This document shows, in pieces, positions 26,433 through 40,354 of a stretch of 64,000 nt of DNA. The translations under genes and the position numbers were made by a program. Where the stretch lies: the NCBI GenBank assembly GCA_013399115.1, contig VXAA01001112.1, positions 9,147-73,146 on the forward strand, written 5' to 3'. How positions within the stretch are numbered: position 1 is the first letter of the stretch; every line of letters begins with the position of its first letter. Origin of the DNA: Anseranas semipalmata (taxonomy: Eukaryota > Chordata > Aves > Anseriformes > Anseranatidae). The notes beneath the pieces were generated by a model. That model ran no database searches and was not told where the DNA came from. It saw nothing but the letters and a program-made list of their open reading frames with translations.

Positions 26433-27767
26433 CAAGATGGAGATGTATTCTTTAATATCCTTAATACAATAATACAATAATTGTGGACACAGAGCATCAA
26501 GACAACAGACACAAGAAACTGTCTGATTTCTCCCTTTTCCTGGATACATAGTGCTGGGCTACACAGATCACTGCTCTGATTCAAGAGACATTCCTTATAC
26601 AACAATTTTTATAAGTGTCTGACAAACACCCGTTTCCCCTCCCTCTTTTTATGTGAACTGTCACTAGATAATTTCAAAATGCAGGTTTGTCCATAAGACA
26701 ACAAGGGACAGAGGAGAAAAAAAGGTAGGAGGTGGAAAAAGATTTTTTAATTATCCATCATGCATATGTAGAACTGAAAAAGTAAGGGAGATGCAGAATA
26801 AAAGTAGAGATAATGGGAAGATTTTCAGGTTTCAAAATTGAAACCGTTCAGTCATAATCAGCAGTTCTATATTTCTTCATGTAAAAGGAGAAATTCAAAA
26901 TTACCTCTTTCTAAAAAAACTATGTACTTTTGACAAGAACATTGTTCCATAAAAAATAATTTGATCGGCTCCATTCACTATACTAACTGACTGAAATTGT
27001 ATCTCATCTGCAGAACAGCAGCTTTCAGCTAGCCCCACAAAAGCAAAACTGTCAAAACATGACAAATCTCACTTTTGCTTGTTGGCTTTCATTTCCAGTT
27101 TCTCAGTGCTGTTATGTATGAGTTCAAACACTGCAGGAGGGGAACAAATATTGTTGATAGAACAGCTATTGGCTTTGAGATACATTTTATAATATGATTA
27201 ACTTTTCTCCACTCCTTAGTTTTACAATAAAAAGCATCTTGTTTTACAAAATTTAAGTTTTGAATCAAATTTATTTGCTTTTCAAAGGTTCTAGTCATCC
27301 ATTTAGGTTGACCAAGTACACCCATTGAATGCTAAATGGGAGACAGTCAAAGTAAACGGTTTGTGAATTGCCCATAAAATAACCTCTGCTAGTTGGCAAA
27401 TACATAGCAATAGTAAAACACATTTGCAGAAATTAATGCCCTTCCCTCATGAAGTTAATGGGGCTCAACAGACACTGTTCATGTGGGCAAAGCCTGTGAA
27501 TCACTAGGAGCAGAGGAAAAGGAGCCAGCTCCTTCATGAATATTGTTTGCAATGAATAATTCAGTCAACTATATTTATGACCACCCGTGACACAAATGTG
27601 CTAGTAACTCTGATCAGCATTAAATTGCTTTCCCTCCCCACCCCCACTGATGCTCGGAGAATATTCATGAAGTCATATACTGCAGCATTTAATGTTTATT
27701 TAATCAGCAAGTGCTCTATTTGCTAACTGCAGGGTTCCATTCGTGAATCAAGGTAAGATACTTGCTC

Positions 27768-27792
27768 TTTAGATCTTAGATCTTTAGATCTT
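27768..27792. repeat. Three tandem TTAGATCT-like units
   Basis: The palindrome AGATCT occurs three times in 21 bp (27771-27776, 27778-27783, 27786-27791), spaced by 1-2 bases. Confidence 0.85.
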
Positions 27793-28780
27793 GGAGAGAC
27801 AATGTAACTTCTCAGGTTCGTTACAATGCACTTTCACCAATTTTAGCTAACTCCATCCTAACAGAGCAACTCTGTTCTTCAATAATCTCAATTAAATGGG
27901 TAACATGATAAGCAATGACAAGAGTCCATTGGAGTATTTGAGTATATTTATGCATGAGTGTCAAGTGTGGAGGGAACAGAAATGCAATGCAGTAAACTGA
28001 CAGATGATTTTGGCAGTAAATTTATAGTTCATGCACCCAGAAAGAATACGTGTAGTCAAACAGTGGAAAGAAAGATCACTGTGGTAACTGTTAGTGAGGA
28101 AACATGTATTTGACAGGCCCACAAAAGGTAGGGCTTTATGTATGAGTAACAGATCAAAAATAAGAGTAGTGATTTTGGGGATGGAGAAACAGGTAAAAGA
28201 ACTTCAAAGTTCCTAAGTAAGTTTTGCTGTCTAGACATCTATAAAATCCTCAGGAAGTCATTAAACCAAAGTGTAAAGCACATAATAGGAAGAACATTTG
28301 AGGAAAACATTTCTCTCGCATTTTTTTATTTTAATTAGTTTTTTGAAGACTGTAAAAAGAATTTGCTTAGTTTTTGCCGCTAGGAACTGCAGCTTTTCTG
28401 AGTCTTCTAAAGGGAAACATTTTATTGCCTGACCAGAAAGGTCTTGTGATCACCACAGAAAGGTGTAGCAAGGCAAGCTTCTGTGCATTCCTTTACCTTT
28501 TGGCAACCCATTTCAAAAGGATTGGTCAGCCAGCCATTCACTCATCATGTGCATTGGTCCCCAGTCAGAAAAGCACGATGAAAGTAACAGCATTTGAGAT
28601 CTGGGAAAGAAATTAGAGGACAGCAGAGCTCTCGGCTCACTGTTGCTTCAAGTGGCTGTTTCCGCTGTGATGGTATTTTGGCAAAGCAAAATGCAGGAGC
28701 TGTAACAAGAGTGTAAAACTCATTGGACACCAAAGAATAATCAGAAAGTCACAAGCTTGAGACCACTCACCTGGGACCAT

Positions 28781-28817
28781 TTGAGCTGATGACTTGAGCT
28801 GATGACTTAAGCTAATG
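28781..28817 (+). repeat. 13-bp tandem repeat, three copies
   Basis: TTGAGCTGATGAC occurs twice perfectly in tandem (28781-28806) and a third time with two changes. Confidence 0.9.
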
Positions 28818-30227
28818 AGTTCCAGATTTAATTGAATCTCTTATATTCCAATTGCACTGCAAGGTCACAAGTACTGTCATCAGTTTTCATAGCCACCACA
28901 TAAGAGTAGCTCTCTGTAGAGTATGGTTCAGGCAAATAGATATTTTGGAGTTATAAGCTGAGGGTTAGAGTCTGATCAGATGAACACAGAAGGCAATAAA
29001 AAGACTCATTAAACTACACTGGGTGGGCAAAGGCCAGGAAGAACAGAGTCCAGAGCTGGTGCCATTCCCTGCTTCTCTGCAACAGGCAACCTTTGTTTCA
29101 GAGCACAGGAGATATAAAATGGTCACTGGTTACAACAGTTCCACATTACTGCTAAACCCTAAATTATTGTCTGGAGGGCTGAGACGCAGACTGAAGGGTC
29201 CCAACATTTACTTTTCATGTTAGCCCATAGTAGAAGTCTATGTTGCATTTAGGAGAACCACCAGGATAGTAATCTACATGCCAGACTGTGTATATTAAAG
29301 TCAGCAAAAACTTATATGTTACATCAATGTATTTCAAGCTCATCAAGTAAAAGCCGTTAGCCTGGGAGGAAAATATCCGATGGTATAAAGTTAGTTCTAC
29401 TGTGAGCAAAGACTGAGAGGGGACAGTATGTCTCACAGAAAGCATGCCACAGACACATACACTGGAATCTTTTTAATGTGGGCTGCAAGACGAACAAGGT
29501 TTGTACCAAGATTTCTAAATTTCTGTTTTGATTAATGAGGTGTACCGGTTCAGATTTGCTGGTTTTCCTTAGAATCTAAAACAAATTCCCCATGCATTTG
29601 CTGTGAAGTTTTCAGTAATTTATTTCATATGCAATCAAATCCAGATACACTCTCCATCTAGCCATTCCAACAAACAAAAGAAGCAGGCAAGTGAATCAAC
29701 GTTGCAGTTAAATGCACCATAGGCTTTCCACAGTGGCATCCAGGTCGGCTGCACACAAGCGTAGCATTTAAGCATTCAAATCTGTTCCACTTACTTCTTC
29801 AGCTTTGCCAAAGGCAGTAGAAAACCAATGCTGTCTAACTCTACAAGTCAAAGAAAGCCATTGTTTCTGCTCTTTGCTGTTGCTTAAATAACTATTTGCA
29901 GTAAACAAAGCAGAAAATAACAAATGGGATTATTGCCTCCTTTCCCAGGCAAAAGAAACAGACAGACAGCTTCCATTTATCAAGAGACATCTTACCAGTG
30001 TTAGGTGGAGTGAAAAGAACTACAACATATTTGAAATAATCAATCGCATTCTGGGTTGCTTATGGGTGCATTCGGCTGCAAAGCATTTACTGGACTCTTT
30101 TCTCTCCTGTGTGGCAAGTACCCATCCCTCAGAATGCAGTAGGTGCATAAATGAGGATTTTCGAAGAGGTGAGTTTCTAGTAGTGAACAGAGTTCAGGAA
30201 ATTACATCACACTTGTAAAAAAGGTCT

Positions 30228-30500
30228 GTGCACCATCAGTCCGCATGGGTTCAAACCAGTTTCATCCCAGAGCCCTTGTGCGACACGGCAGCCCTGCATC
30301 CTCACCTGGCACTGTTGGGCAGTGCCGACAGCAGCCGCATCTGCCTTGGCTGCAGACCCGGCACCGTCAGCAGCCAGGCACAGGCCCGCACGCGGACCTT
30401 TGGGTCTGCTCTCGCAAGTCCTGCCAGAGAGGTAGCCTTTCCAAACCGACAGGGCGGACTAGGTCAGTTTGCAAGGGGAGAAGGCGTCAGTGAAGGGCAG
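30228..30500. other. CpG-rich, GC-rich patch
   Basis: A segment of about 270 bp, clearly richer in G+C and CpG than the AT-rich DNA on both sides; I count more than ten CpG dinucleotides between 30275 and 30490. A plus-strand frame stays open through it (30228-30620) but shows no recognisable domain, and a second plus frame is open over the same bases. It could be a small CpG island or promoter, an exon of an unknown transcript, or a decayed GC-rich repeat. Confidence 0.35.
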
Positions 30501-33500
30501 TGGAATGTTGTAATAAATAGAATAAGTAGGTTTTCTCTTTATATATTATTATTATTGTTAGAGTTTAGCATGTTTAGTTCCAGGCATCCAACTATTGGAA
30601 GCACATGGCTGAACAGGTGAAGAAACAGAAAAAAGAGATGCAGATAACTCCCTTAGAAATAGGGATTTTTCAGTTAGAGGTACTAGGCTTGTAAAGGTAA
30701 GAAATTACTTGGATTTTATATGATTAGCTGGTGTAAACAAATAAAATCAGAAATTATATATGATTTCTCAAATATATACATGCATATTTTCACTGGGAAA
30801 AACTGTTCATTTCACACAGTTTAAACTACATTAATGTAGTTAAATCAGGATTGAAACAGTCATTTATCAGCAACACACATCTGGCCAGCAACCAGTGAAC
30901 TATACATTCAATATCAATACCAACAACCTTAGGTACTAACGTTAAGAGACACCTACAAACTTCTAAAGACTCCTCTATACTGTTCCACTGGTACCCCCAA
31001 GGGGTTGGGACCCTCCTTAATGTCCCCCCACGCTGACAGCCCATAGTGGGGTGCAGGCTGCTCCATCCAGCTAGTAAAATCATGCTGTAGGGAAGTCAAG
31101 GCCAAACATACAGCTGTCATGAACCAGCTACAAGAACTGGGGGAAAGCTTGAAGTTTTCTCCTGTTTTCAAATTCTTTGAAGTTCTCAATGGAAAATTCA
31201 AAAGCTCTTTTTTAAAGCTTTTTTTTTTAATAATAAATATAAATAATAAATAATTTTAAAGTCTTAATTTCCTAAGAGGTGAATTATTAAGCTTAGTACC
31301 ATTGTCATTGAGAAGGATCTGATACAAATGTTCAGTGCAGGTCTTAGAGCTGTTCAGTTGAGCTTCCAGCACACCTCACATCTTGCAGGTGGTACACCGT
31401 GGAGATGCAGCACCACCGCTCATAATTCACTCACTATGCTGGTGCTGATTCCCTACTCTTACTAGCATGCAGAACAGAGGAATGTGTCCATTTACACCAT
31501 CCTTTAAGCAATATTAATGTTTATCTACCATCCCTGAATTAAGCACAGGAGTGCAGTCACGACCAATAGCTGCAAGAGGACAGGGCAGCTGAAGCACTGC
31601 CTGCCATTCAGGCAACATGGTGGGCAGCCAATCTGACCACTGGTAGTTTTGTCCCAGACAACTCAGCCTTCGGCCTTTGTGTGCTGAAAATCTACAGCTT
31701 TCATTCAGCTAAAGTACTCTTTGTTCTGGCATAAATTAGCCCGTGCATCCCATACCAGTGCGAGCAACCAAGCTGCTGCATACATGTGATAACCACCAGC
31801 ACCAGGACACATGTATGGACAGCACTGAATTAGCCCTGCCGCTGGATTAGGCCCCACCACTGATGAGCTCCTGAAACAATCTTCTGTCATGTTTCCGTAA
31901 ACCTAAGTGGTTTAGCATTAAAGATTTAAATTAGACTGTTGTTAACACCTGCCTAATGCCTTTATGTCTTAAACTCTGATTTTCTGTAAAACATTTTGGT
32001 GCTAAAATCAACAAGCTGGTAAAAAGCTATGTCTTATACAGGGTACAGTGGGTTCTGCTGAAGCTCTCTGCTGTTTGCTGGTGCTGTGACAGTCCTGGTT
32101 TCCATGGAATTGAGCAGAACTATGGTTCGATGACACAGCTGAGAGTTAAGGTATGCTTGGTACGCTTACAATATTGCTTTTTCTTTCAGTAGGGAAATGT
32201 ATACAACCCAAATTGAGAAAAAGGAATTTTCTCTCATGACACTTTTTTTTTCCTACCAAAATACTCTCCACACTGTCTCTTTGCAGCAGAGTACTGTAGT
32301 TCATATATCCTCTCCCATGATCCTCAAATTTCAGCTGGCCTGTAAACTACTTCACCAGAGCACATAGATACCTTGGCTAAGTCTGTCATGCAGTATAATA
32401 ACTCTCAATTTATCAGGCGAGGGAACTGATTTTTAAGTGAATAAATACTCCCACTTCTGCTGAAATGTTTACAGTCCATACTAACATCCTTTATTAACAG
32501 GGTTCCTTCAAATGACCAAAAAAGAAATAATACCATTAATCAGCTCAGAAAGACTTCGGCACTTGTAAATCAGTGACAAGTACTATTCAGTTTAAGTTCC
32601 TCCATTCACATTTAACCCAAAGTGAAATTTACACCAAGTGCTTTGTAGAAAGATGCTTGAATGCAACTAAATACTTCCATTCATTTTTGGAATTGTTCTT
32701 CTTTACAAAGAATGAGATTATAAATATAATGACAAGATATCCTGCTTCATGGCTTCAGATAAGACGTTAGAGTATAATACATTTCACCTCCTAACTGTAA
32801 AGGCAACAGTATTCGTTATTATTTGGGGGCATCTGGCAGCTGTAAGGTCAGTCCCCGTTTCCATCCTTAGCCACCCATGCAGACAGATGTGAAGAGATGG
32901 TGGGTGGCACACGAAGCACAGAGGAGGGAGCAGAGCGATGCCTAGCTGTCACAGGCTTCTGGTCCCTCTCCTTTACCACCTGCACTTGTGAAACTGTTCC
33001 CTCTCTCCAGTCTTGCCAATCGTGAGCATCTCAGAGCAAGGAGCACTTACTGTTTGCACACTTCCACCTCAGCAGACCCCTGCTCAATCATAACCAAAAT
33101 CTGTCACATTTTAATTCCCTCTCCTGAAATGTTTCTAGCATTGTTCTTCCAGATGAAAGATTCTTTACTGGTGTTTGTTTCATTAGTTTAAGAGGCAGTT
33201 GTTCAAAGAAAGAAGCCATTTCAGATGCCACTGGAAATGAAGGTTGGCAAATTATTGCTGCTTGGTTTGGTGACTGGAAAGAATAACATGGGAACAGCGG
33301 GGCTTGACAGAACAAATGTATTTTATTTCAGTTTGGAATGATGCGTAATCGTGGCTAAATATAGCTTGGGTGGGGAAGGAAGCTATAAACCACTTTACTG
33401 AGATGTTTTCAAATAAGGTTAGACATTAAAAAAGGAAATTTCTTCCCGATCTCTCCCTAAAATCCTTTCTGCCCCGACTGTCCCAACTTTGGGAATACAA

Positions 33501-34025
33501 CTTTTTACTAAATAAGGCTATTTCTGGCTTACATGTAATGTATTCACACATAAAAATGAACTGTAGCTTCAAAGGACAGAAACTAAAGTGAAGAACTATG
33601 ATGAAAATTCCTTCCTGAAGGCAAAGAACCTTTCAAAAAGAGAAATTAAATAAAAGATCACTTTTTTCTGTGCACTATCCCCGGTTATGGCAGCATTCAA
33701 GCTCATAGCAAAGTGAGGGAATCAATTTTGGTCTCTCCCATCCATTCATTCAGCAGGACAGAGTCAAATATGCTCTAATATGTGTAGTGTTCCCACACTG
33801 TAGCACAGCTCCATACATCCCCATCCTGAGCCACATGCTTGTGCAATGCAGCAAAGGATCAGGAAATCCAGTAAGAATTTGAAGGGGCAGAATCAGCCAA
33901 ACCAAGAGATCATTCAAATAATTGGGGCTCGGTTGTCATTCTCCTACAGGTTGTATGAAAATCTCACCTGTCAGTGGGAAAATATTTTTAGAAGATTGAA
34001 AAACCTGATTGCCAACTCACAGAAG

Positions 34026-34046
34026 AAAAAAAAAAAAAAAAAAAAA
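34026..34046 (+). repeat. Poly-A tract (21 nt)
   Basis: Simple sequence; no retrocopy recognised upstream. Confidence 0.95.
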
Positions 34047-37000
34047 CCTACTTGTGATATCTGAAACTACATTGTGTTTTTTTTTAAATAGGCCAGATTT
34101 CAGTTTCAAAAATGCTGTTTCAGCTGTAAAGAAAGAATATGAAAAAGAAAAAGAAAAAAACTCTACAGTTGCATGAATTCTTAAAGTTTGTGCAGCTTTA
34201 AGTATTATCTGACAAATAGCACTGCTGTGATGAAGAGCAGAACAACTGGTGTAGAATGGCCACAGAGGCTAACTTTGGCAATTTTGCCTTGTTGTAGTTG
34301 AACCACTTTAACACAACTTAGCATGGGACTTCAGGTAGAGTGCATATGCAAACACAGGCTGTCAGTGGGACAGCAAAAGATTTTTGTGGCTTTCTGCAGT
34401 ATCCAAGCACTCCAGAAATATAGGAAGTTTAGCCCTATGAAACCTCACAGATCTCTTCCTCAATGCTGCTACCAGCAACGCATTTGCATGGGCACCTCAA
34501 TGGCACTCTTAAGATACACCATAAAAAAGGGTCTCGTGCTGTTCACTGTTAATTTGTATTTCCTTAGCATGAACACTATTACTTGTCTCATGCATTGCAT
34601 GTTGAAAATGTCGGACACCTGATGCAAATCTCTTCAAGTCCATATGAAACCAGTGACCAAGGTGGAGTTCCTGGAACAATCTGCAGCATCTCACGCTTGC
34701 TAAACCGTTTCTCTGGCATCCACCCCAGAGATTGTGTGCTTTGGCTCCACAGCAAAATCCCATCATAATTAGTTTTTGATAAATCAAATGCCAGCCTTAG
34801 CAAAATGTAATAAGCACCTAAATGGCTCATAATGCTTTAGCTGGCAATTATATAGGTTAAAGAAAAGGAATGGTAAAATCTATGACATTTACAGCATTTT
34901 AAAGGTTGCTTTAAGATCATTCATAATGAACTTTTCAGCCATTAGGAATGTTAAATATAAGAATATTCACTTTATGCTCTGGTACCCACAGAAGCAAAAT
35001 ACAATTCAAGGCACCAACCTGGCAGTTTCAATGAAGTATTCTAGATTTCAGTTTTCTTAAACAGTAACTTTCCACTCAGTGATACTTGGACAATCACCAT
35101 ATGTTGACAAGACAACCTAATTTTCTCTGGGATGCCCTAGAACATGGAATAACCTTGGATTTTACTGGGACATTATGACTTCCGTGCACAATTCTCTCAA
35201 ACCGCAGCTTTGGGAAGCTATCTGTCCCAAAGTGGTAATGGGTCCACATAGCCTGATGGTGTACCAGGCACATAACATGACTCAGCCCCAGAGGCAAGTC
35301 TCCACCAGGTCAGTCAGCTCAGCCAGCTTGGTGAATGATTTGGGCAGCATCCACACCTATTGTTTCCTTGGCTGGGTCCCCTGCCCGCAGGTACTTCATG
35401 TAAGGCAGCCTTTCTCCCATTCTTTTCAGCAGCACCATGCACATCTAAAGGAGTATCTGAGGCACGGCTCTTCAGGTTGCCCCTCAGGGTGGCCACATGG
35501 CAGTGCTCAGTGCCACCTCCACAGCAACATGATGTGAACTGTCCACAGCTTCACCCCAGGCTTGACCACCAACTGCAGCTGCACAGAGAGCTGCTGTGAA
35601 AGCACGGAACTGGTGGGGAGTGAAGAGCAGGCATCTTAAGTGGCTCGATTACTTGATAAGAAATAGGAAAACTTGCACTTAAATTTTCTCTGCTTTGGTT
35701 TTTATAGTGTTCATTGTGCTCACTGAAACTGCCTTCGGGATCACCAGAGAGTTAGGCTCTGGAATAGATATCACAATTACAGTAGCTTTCTTTCCTCTGG
35801 CAAATCTGCCTGTGCTCAGTCCAAGGCTGCGGAGACCCATGGCTGCAGCTACCGCTGTTGTTTGTCTACTTGGGCTTGCCACATCCTATATGGATCTGTC
35901 AGCTAAACCACTCCAGAGACTGATTCCTAATCTTTTTCAGTTAAAATGAGCCAAATTGGCTCAAAACATTTAAAGAAAAAATTATCATCTATGTATTCAC
36001 GACTGTTGGGGCTCAAGTATTTTAGCTATATGAACCTCAGAAAGTTTAGCTGTATCGATTTCAGAAAGCTTTGTCTCTTCAGAAAGACTGACTTATTCGG
36101 GTGCTTTTGTTACTTCACTAGCTTTTCCTCTAATTCCTTTACACAGCATTTTTAGTGTCATCACAGACTAGCATGTGGTCCAAAATATCTGAGAGACTGC
36201 CTGGTTCTTCTGCACAGTAGTTTCTTATGACAGCTGTTGCAACCTTAGTTTCTCATGATAGCTTCAGGGAAAGACAAACTGTCACTGCTACCTGTGGGAT
36301 ATCCTGAATATCCTACCGCAAATAGAAGTGAAAATAGCCTCCCACCTGCCTGTAAAATCCAGAGATTCCCTTTCAAAAACCACGCTTAACCCAAGCTGTA
36401 CTAGAGCCATTTTCACAAAATATCAGCTGTCAGGAAGCCATCAGCTGCAAATCCCAGAGCCAAGCACATTGTGCTCCTGTCAGTTTGGATGAGGGCTTTG
36501 GGTACTTAGCAGAGACCTGCAGGGTGGTGCTGACCCCCTGTCCAACAGCCACTGCAGTGCTCTCTGCACAGATGCCTTCTGCCCCCAGAAAATGACCACT
36601 GTACCAGAGCTGGAAATCCGAAGCTGCTAAACACCATCACTCACAACAATAATTAATCTCATAATCACCAGCTCAGCTGGCTGTAATTGTCAATATATTG
36701 TTTTATGAGCTTTCATTGGCAGGAAATGAATGATTTCTATCTCCTAAAAATGAAATGACTCCATGGGTACAGTACAGGGATTATTTATACAGAGAAGAAT
36801 AAATCATAATGAAAGTGGCAGGAAATAAATAAAAAGGCAATTCTGCTGGCTGAGTGGCTGGAGCTGAAATTTGTGTTTGAAGCAGGTTTCAAGGATCTTC
36901 GATACTACTTTAGTTATTTAAACCTAGCTCCAAGCATTAATGGATACTGATTTCAGTTGGATGGATACTGAATCAGATATGTTAAGTGCCAAGCCATTTG

Positions 37001-40000
37001 TGCTGTCAAAATGCAACTAGATATATCTCATTTGGAGAAGAGCAAACTAAAATAAATAAATCTGAAATCTGTTTCCTGATGGTACAATCTTCCAACAAAA
37101 TAGGTCAGAGTGGAAAATAAAACATCTGGTCATTCTGTACCATCAAAGTTGTGTATTAGCTGTGCCACTCTACCAGGGATGTAGGTACAAAGCCAACAGT
37201 AAGCCTAGTATCTGTCTGGAAGCATCATTTATTTAGTGAGTAGTGTTCACCTAAAAAGAAGAAACAAATATCAAGTGAAGTGGCATGATGAGACAAGAGA
37301 CTCACAATACGAGTAAAACTGATTTGAAGCTGAAAACACCAACAGAGCTGGATGAAGAAGCCTCTTTGGAAGTGCAAGTACTTCACTATTGGCCTCAGCT
37401 CCTGTTACAGCCCACAGAGCAACAGCAGTATCACTTACTACATAACACACAGGCAAGTGGAGGTATTCTTTTAAGTAGACCCAGTGGATTGGGAGAACAA
37501 TACGAGTGCCCAAATTTTGCATACTAGCTTTTGCTGGCAACAGAACTGGTATGCAAGTATGTTTTTCTTTTGTCTTTCTTACATGTAAATAGACTTATGC
37601 AATATTTTGACAAGAAACAGCAATTTATTTAAGTCTTCTTTTCCCTTAACTTGCTTGCCTACCAAGCTCATCCCAAGACCTTTCTAGTGTTGTAGTAACA
37701 TGCTATTTTGGTGTCACTTCAGTGCAATTAGGCATTTTTTTTTTTGTGACTTGGAGTCACAACAGCCATTCTGCCAAGACAGTGTGATAACACGGAGACT
37801 GAATGCCAAACAATTTCAAGGTTTGTCTCATGGAGAGAGCAGCCCCTGGAGGGGAACTTGCACATGATGACAGACCTTGGGGTGGGCAAAGAAGTGTCCC
37901 CTGGGCATGCAACCTACCTGAGGAAGTTCTGCAGGCTCCTGCCCCTGAGCAGGTCCTCCTGCAGATTTTCCAAGGAGTCCACAAAGAGCTCGCCAGAGGA
38001 AAGGAGGCTACAGTGAGACGTTGGTCAGCAAAACATTTGCTGTTTACATGAGAAAAACATATATAAATTTCTAAAGTGGTGAAACAAGCTGGGTCAAAAC
38101 GCTGTTAAGCAGCAAGGCAGAAACAAAAGCCAAAACTAGTTTCCAGCCCTGCTGTAGCACCATCTCTGTGCAACAGTTAAATGCATCTCCAGAAATATAC
38201 ATTCCTAACTTACTACCCTGATCTTAAGGAGCAGCCATATGGTCTGGAGGTGAAAAAGCAGTCTGTATGGTGCATACCGCATAACCATTCAGAGAGGTAT
38301 CTTTTGGTTTGATGACTAGTACAGTCTGCCTGCTCTCCTCCATCTTTATAATTAAAGCATCATTTTAAACTATATAGCTTGAGTTTGTTCTCCTGTGTCC
38401 TCAGTTTCTTCTTAGAGCTTTTCCCTCTTATAAATTCAATGTATTCCCCCCCCTTTTTTTTTTGGCTTCACAGCCATGAACTGAAACAATTCTTTTCACA
38501 GCCCTCCCTCCCTTCTCACTGATTTGGGAATACCCATGCGCATTAAAAGCTCATCCATCATTGTTTTCTTGAATTCAGCTTTTTAATCAGGTCTGTATGT
38601 ATATTGGTTTGAGCATGTGGCAGTTTAATTACCCTCTTGAATATGTGAAACACATCTTTGTCATATCTACTTATATCTGAAGAGAGCCATCCTATAACAC
38701 TAATTAAAGAGGGATGATGACAATTTTTCCATACTCAAATTATATCCCATCTGTCTAGTCATCCTCATGTTCACTCTCTGGATTAATTAAGGGTGGGGAA
38801 AGGTTGTTTCCCTGGAGTTTTGCCTAATGCAGGATGAAAAGTCCATTTTAATGAAGAAACATACAAAATTCCTTTCTTCTCCTCCCCGAATAAAACACAT
38901 AAAGTAGAACCGAGTGCTTCGTTTTGCTGCTGTCAGTCTAATCAACTACTGATATATTGCATGGCATCAGGAGTCATATTTCTGCAACTGTGGACTGATG
39001 CTAGCAGCTGGTCTGATAGGACACACAACACCATCAACAAATCACAGAGAGCCACTGTGCCCCACTATCTGGACCCAGCCTTAAAACCAATTGTGTCTTA
39101 ATAATATGATTAAAGGACAGTGACATTGTACCAAATGGGTACAATGATGAAAGTATGCCAACCCTTCAACATTGTCTTTTATCAGCCTGGGAGTATATTA
39201 CCAATAGATGTTTTCTTCAGGTATCTAAGACATCTAGGTTGAATATAATGCCTTCTGGTCTCACTCAGTCTGAAAGGTTTTATAGAATTTATTATTGTTA
39301 ATGAAACCAGTTTTGCTTCTGCTCAGACATGCATGGCTCCTGTTCATTTTGAAGCTCTTGTACATTCAAGCTGACCTCACATATGCCTAAAACATTAGAT
39401 TTTATCTAAACAGCAAATCCAAAAGCTCCTAATAAAGTGAAGGAAACCCCCAGGGAGTCAGAACTGTGTGCCATCAGTGAGCAGACAGATGTTGGTCCTC
39501 AGGACTTCATGACCATGCACTAGTCGCACATTGAAAAGTAAAAACTTAGACAGAAGAAGCAATTTCAGCAAGGTCTGGACTTCCCTAGCCCTCACTACAC
39601 AAGTGTGAGAATTGCTTTCACCCACTCCTACCTTAAAATGTTTTCCATTGCAGCTGGAGTAGCCCTTCAGACCTTTTCTTCTCCCAGCCATCACAGGCAT
39701 TTTCAAGTTGCTGAGATTAACAACACAATCTTTCACACTGGACAACGTGCTGCTGTTGAAGACTTTATTAGCTCAGACAGTGGCAGTGCCTTTATTTCCC
39801 TGGTTTTCCCATATTTATACGAGGCACTGCAAATATTTCCATAAATTAATTAATTTCATATAGTACCACTTCACAGTAATAATTTAGGGTCATCAATTGC
39901 TGAGAGTCTATTCCGATTCTCTGGTTTGGCCAGGAGATAATAATGGCTATAAATTTGCATGAAAAAGAGGCAGCTAACTCTTGAAACCATTAAGATATAT

Positions 40001-40354
40001 TTCTTTAATAGCCATCATTTTTCATTGTCATTGTTCACATACACTATACTAACCCAGTTTTCATTTCAATATTTCTTCCTGCTGAGTGTACATTGTTCTA
40101 TTTTTTTTTTTTATTTCTGTGGTCTAATACAAAGCTAAATAAGGTGCTTACAAACACTTTACACTTCCATTTACAGATTATCTGCCACATGTTGATCTAT
40201 TTGCCAAACTACGTAAGAAAAATGCAGGTTATTTATAAAAGATTAGTTACAGATATTTTCTTACAGGAATATTGAAACTCATCATTTTAAAGCCTTAAAA
40301 CAAAATTTTCTTGTAAAGATAATAAACAAACCATGCTAAATCAGAGTCTGCCTC

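Larger units (their letters stand above)
25701..40354. other. Long intergenic stretch, no recognisable gene
   Basis: About 14.6 kb with no protein family I can name. It contains simple repeats, a CpG-rich patch at 30228-30500, a GC-richer segment at 35160-35640, and parts that resemble conserved non-coding DNA (27530-27730, 34540-34950, 36620-36850). Overlapping frames near 30.2, 30.9-31.2, 35.2-35.6 and 37.3-38.0 kb are open on more than one strand and show no domain. Confidence 0.5.

Noticed and set aside
32088..32125. CAGTCCTGGTTTCCATGG-like string resembling an avian LTR 5' end
   Set aside because: The similarity does not continue into U3 sequence, so it is probably chance.
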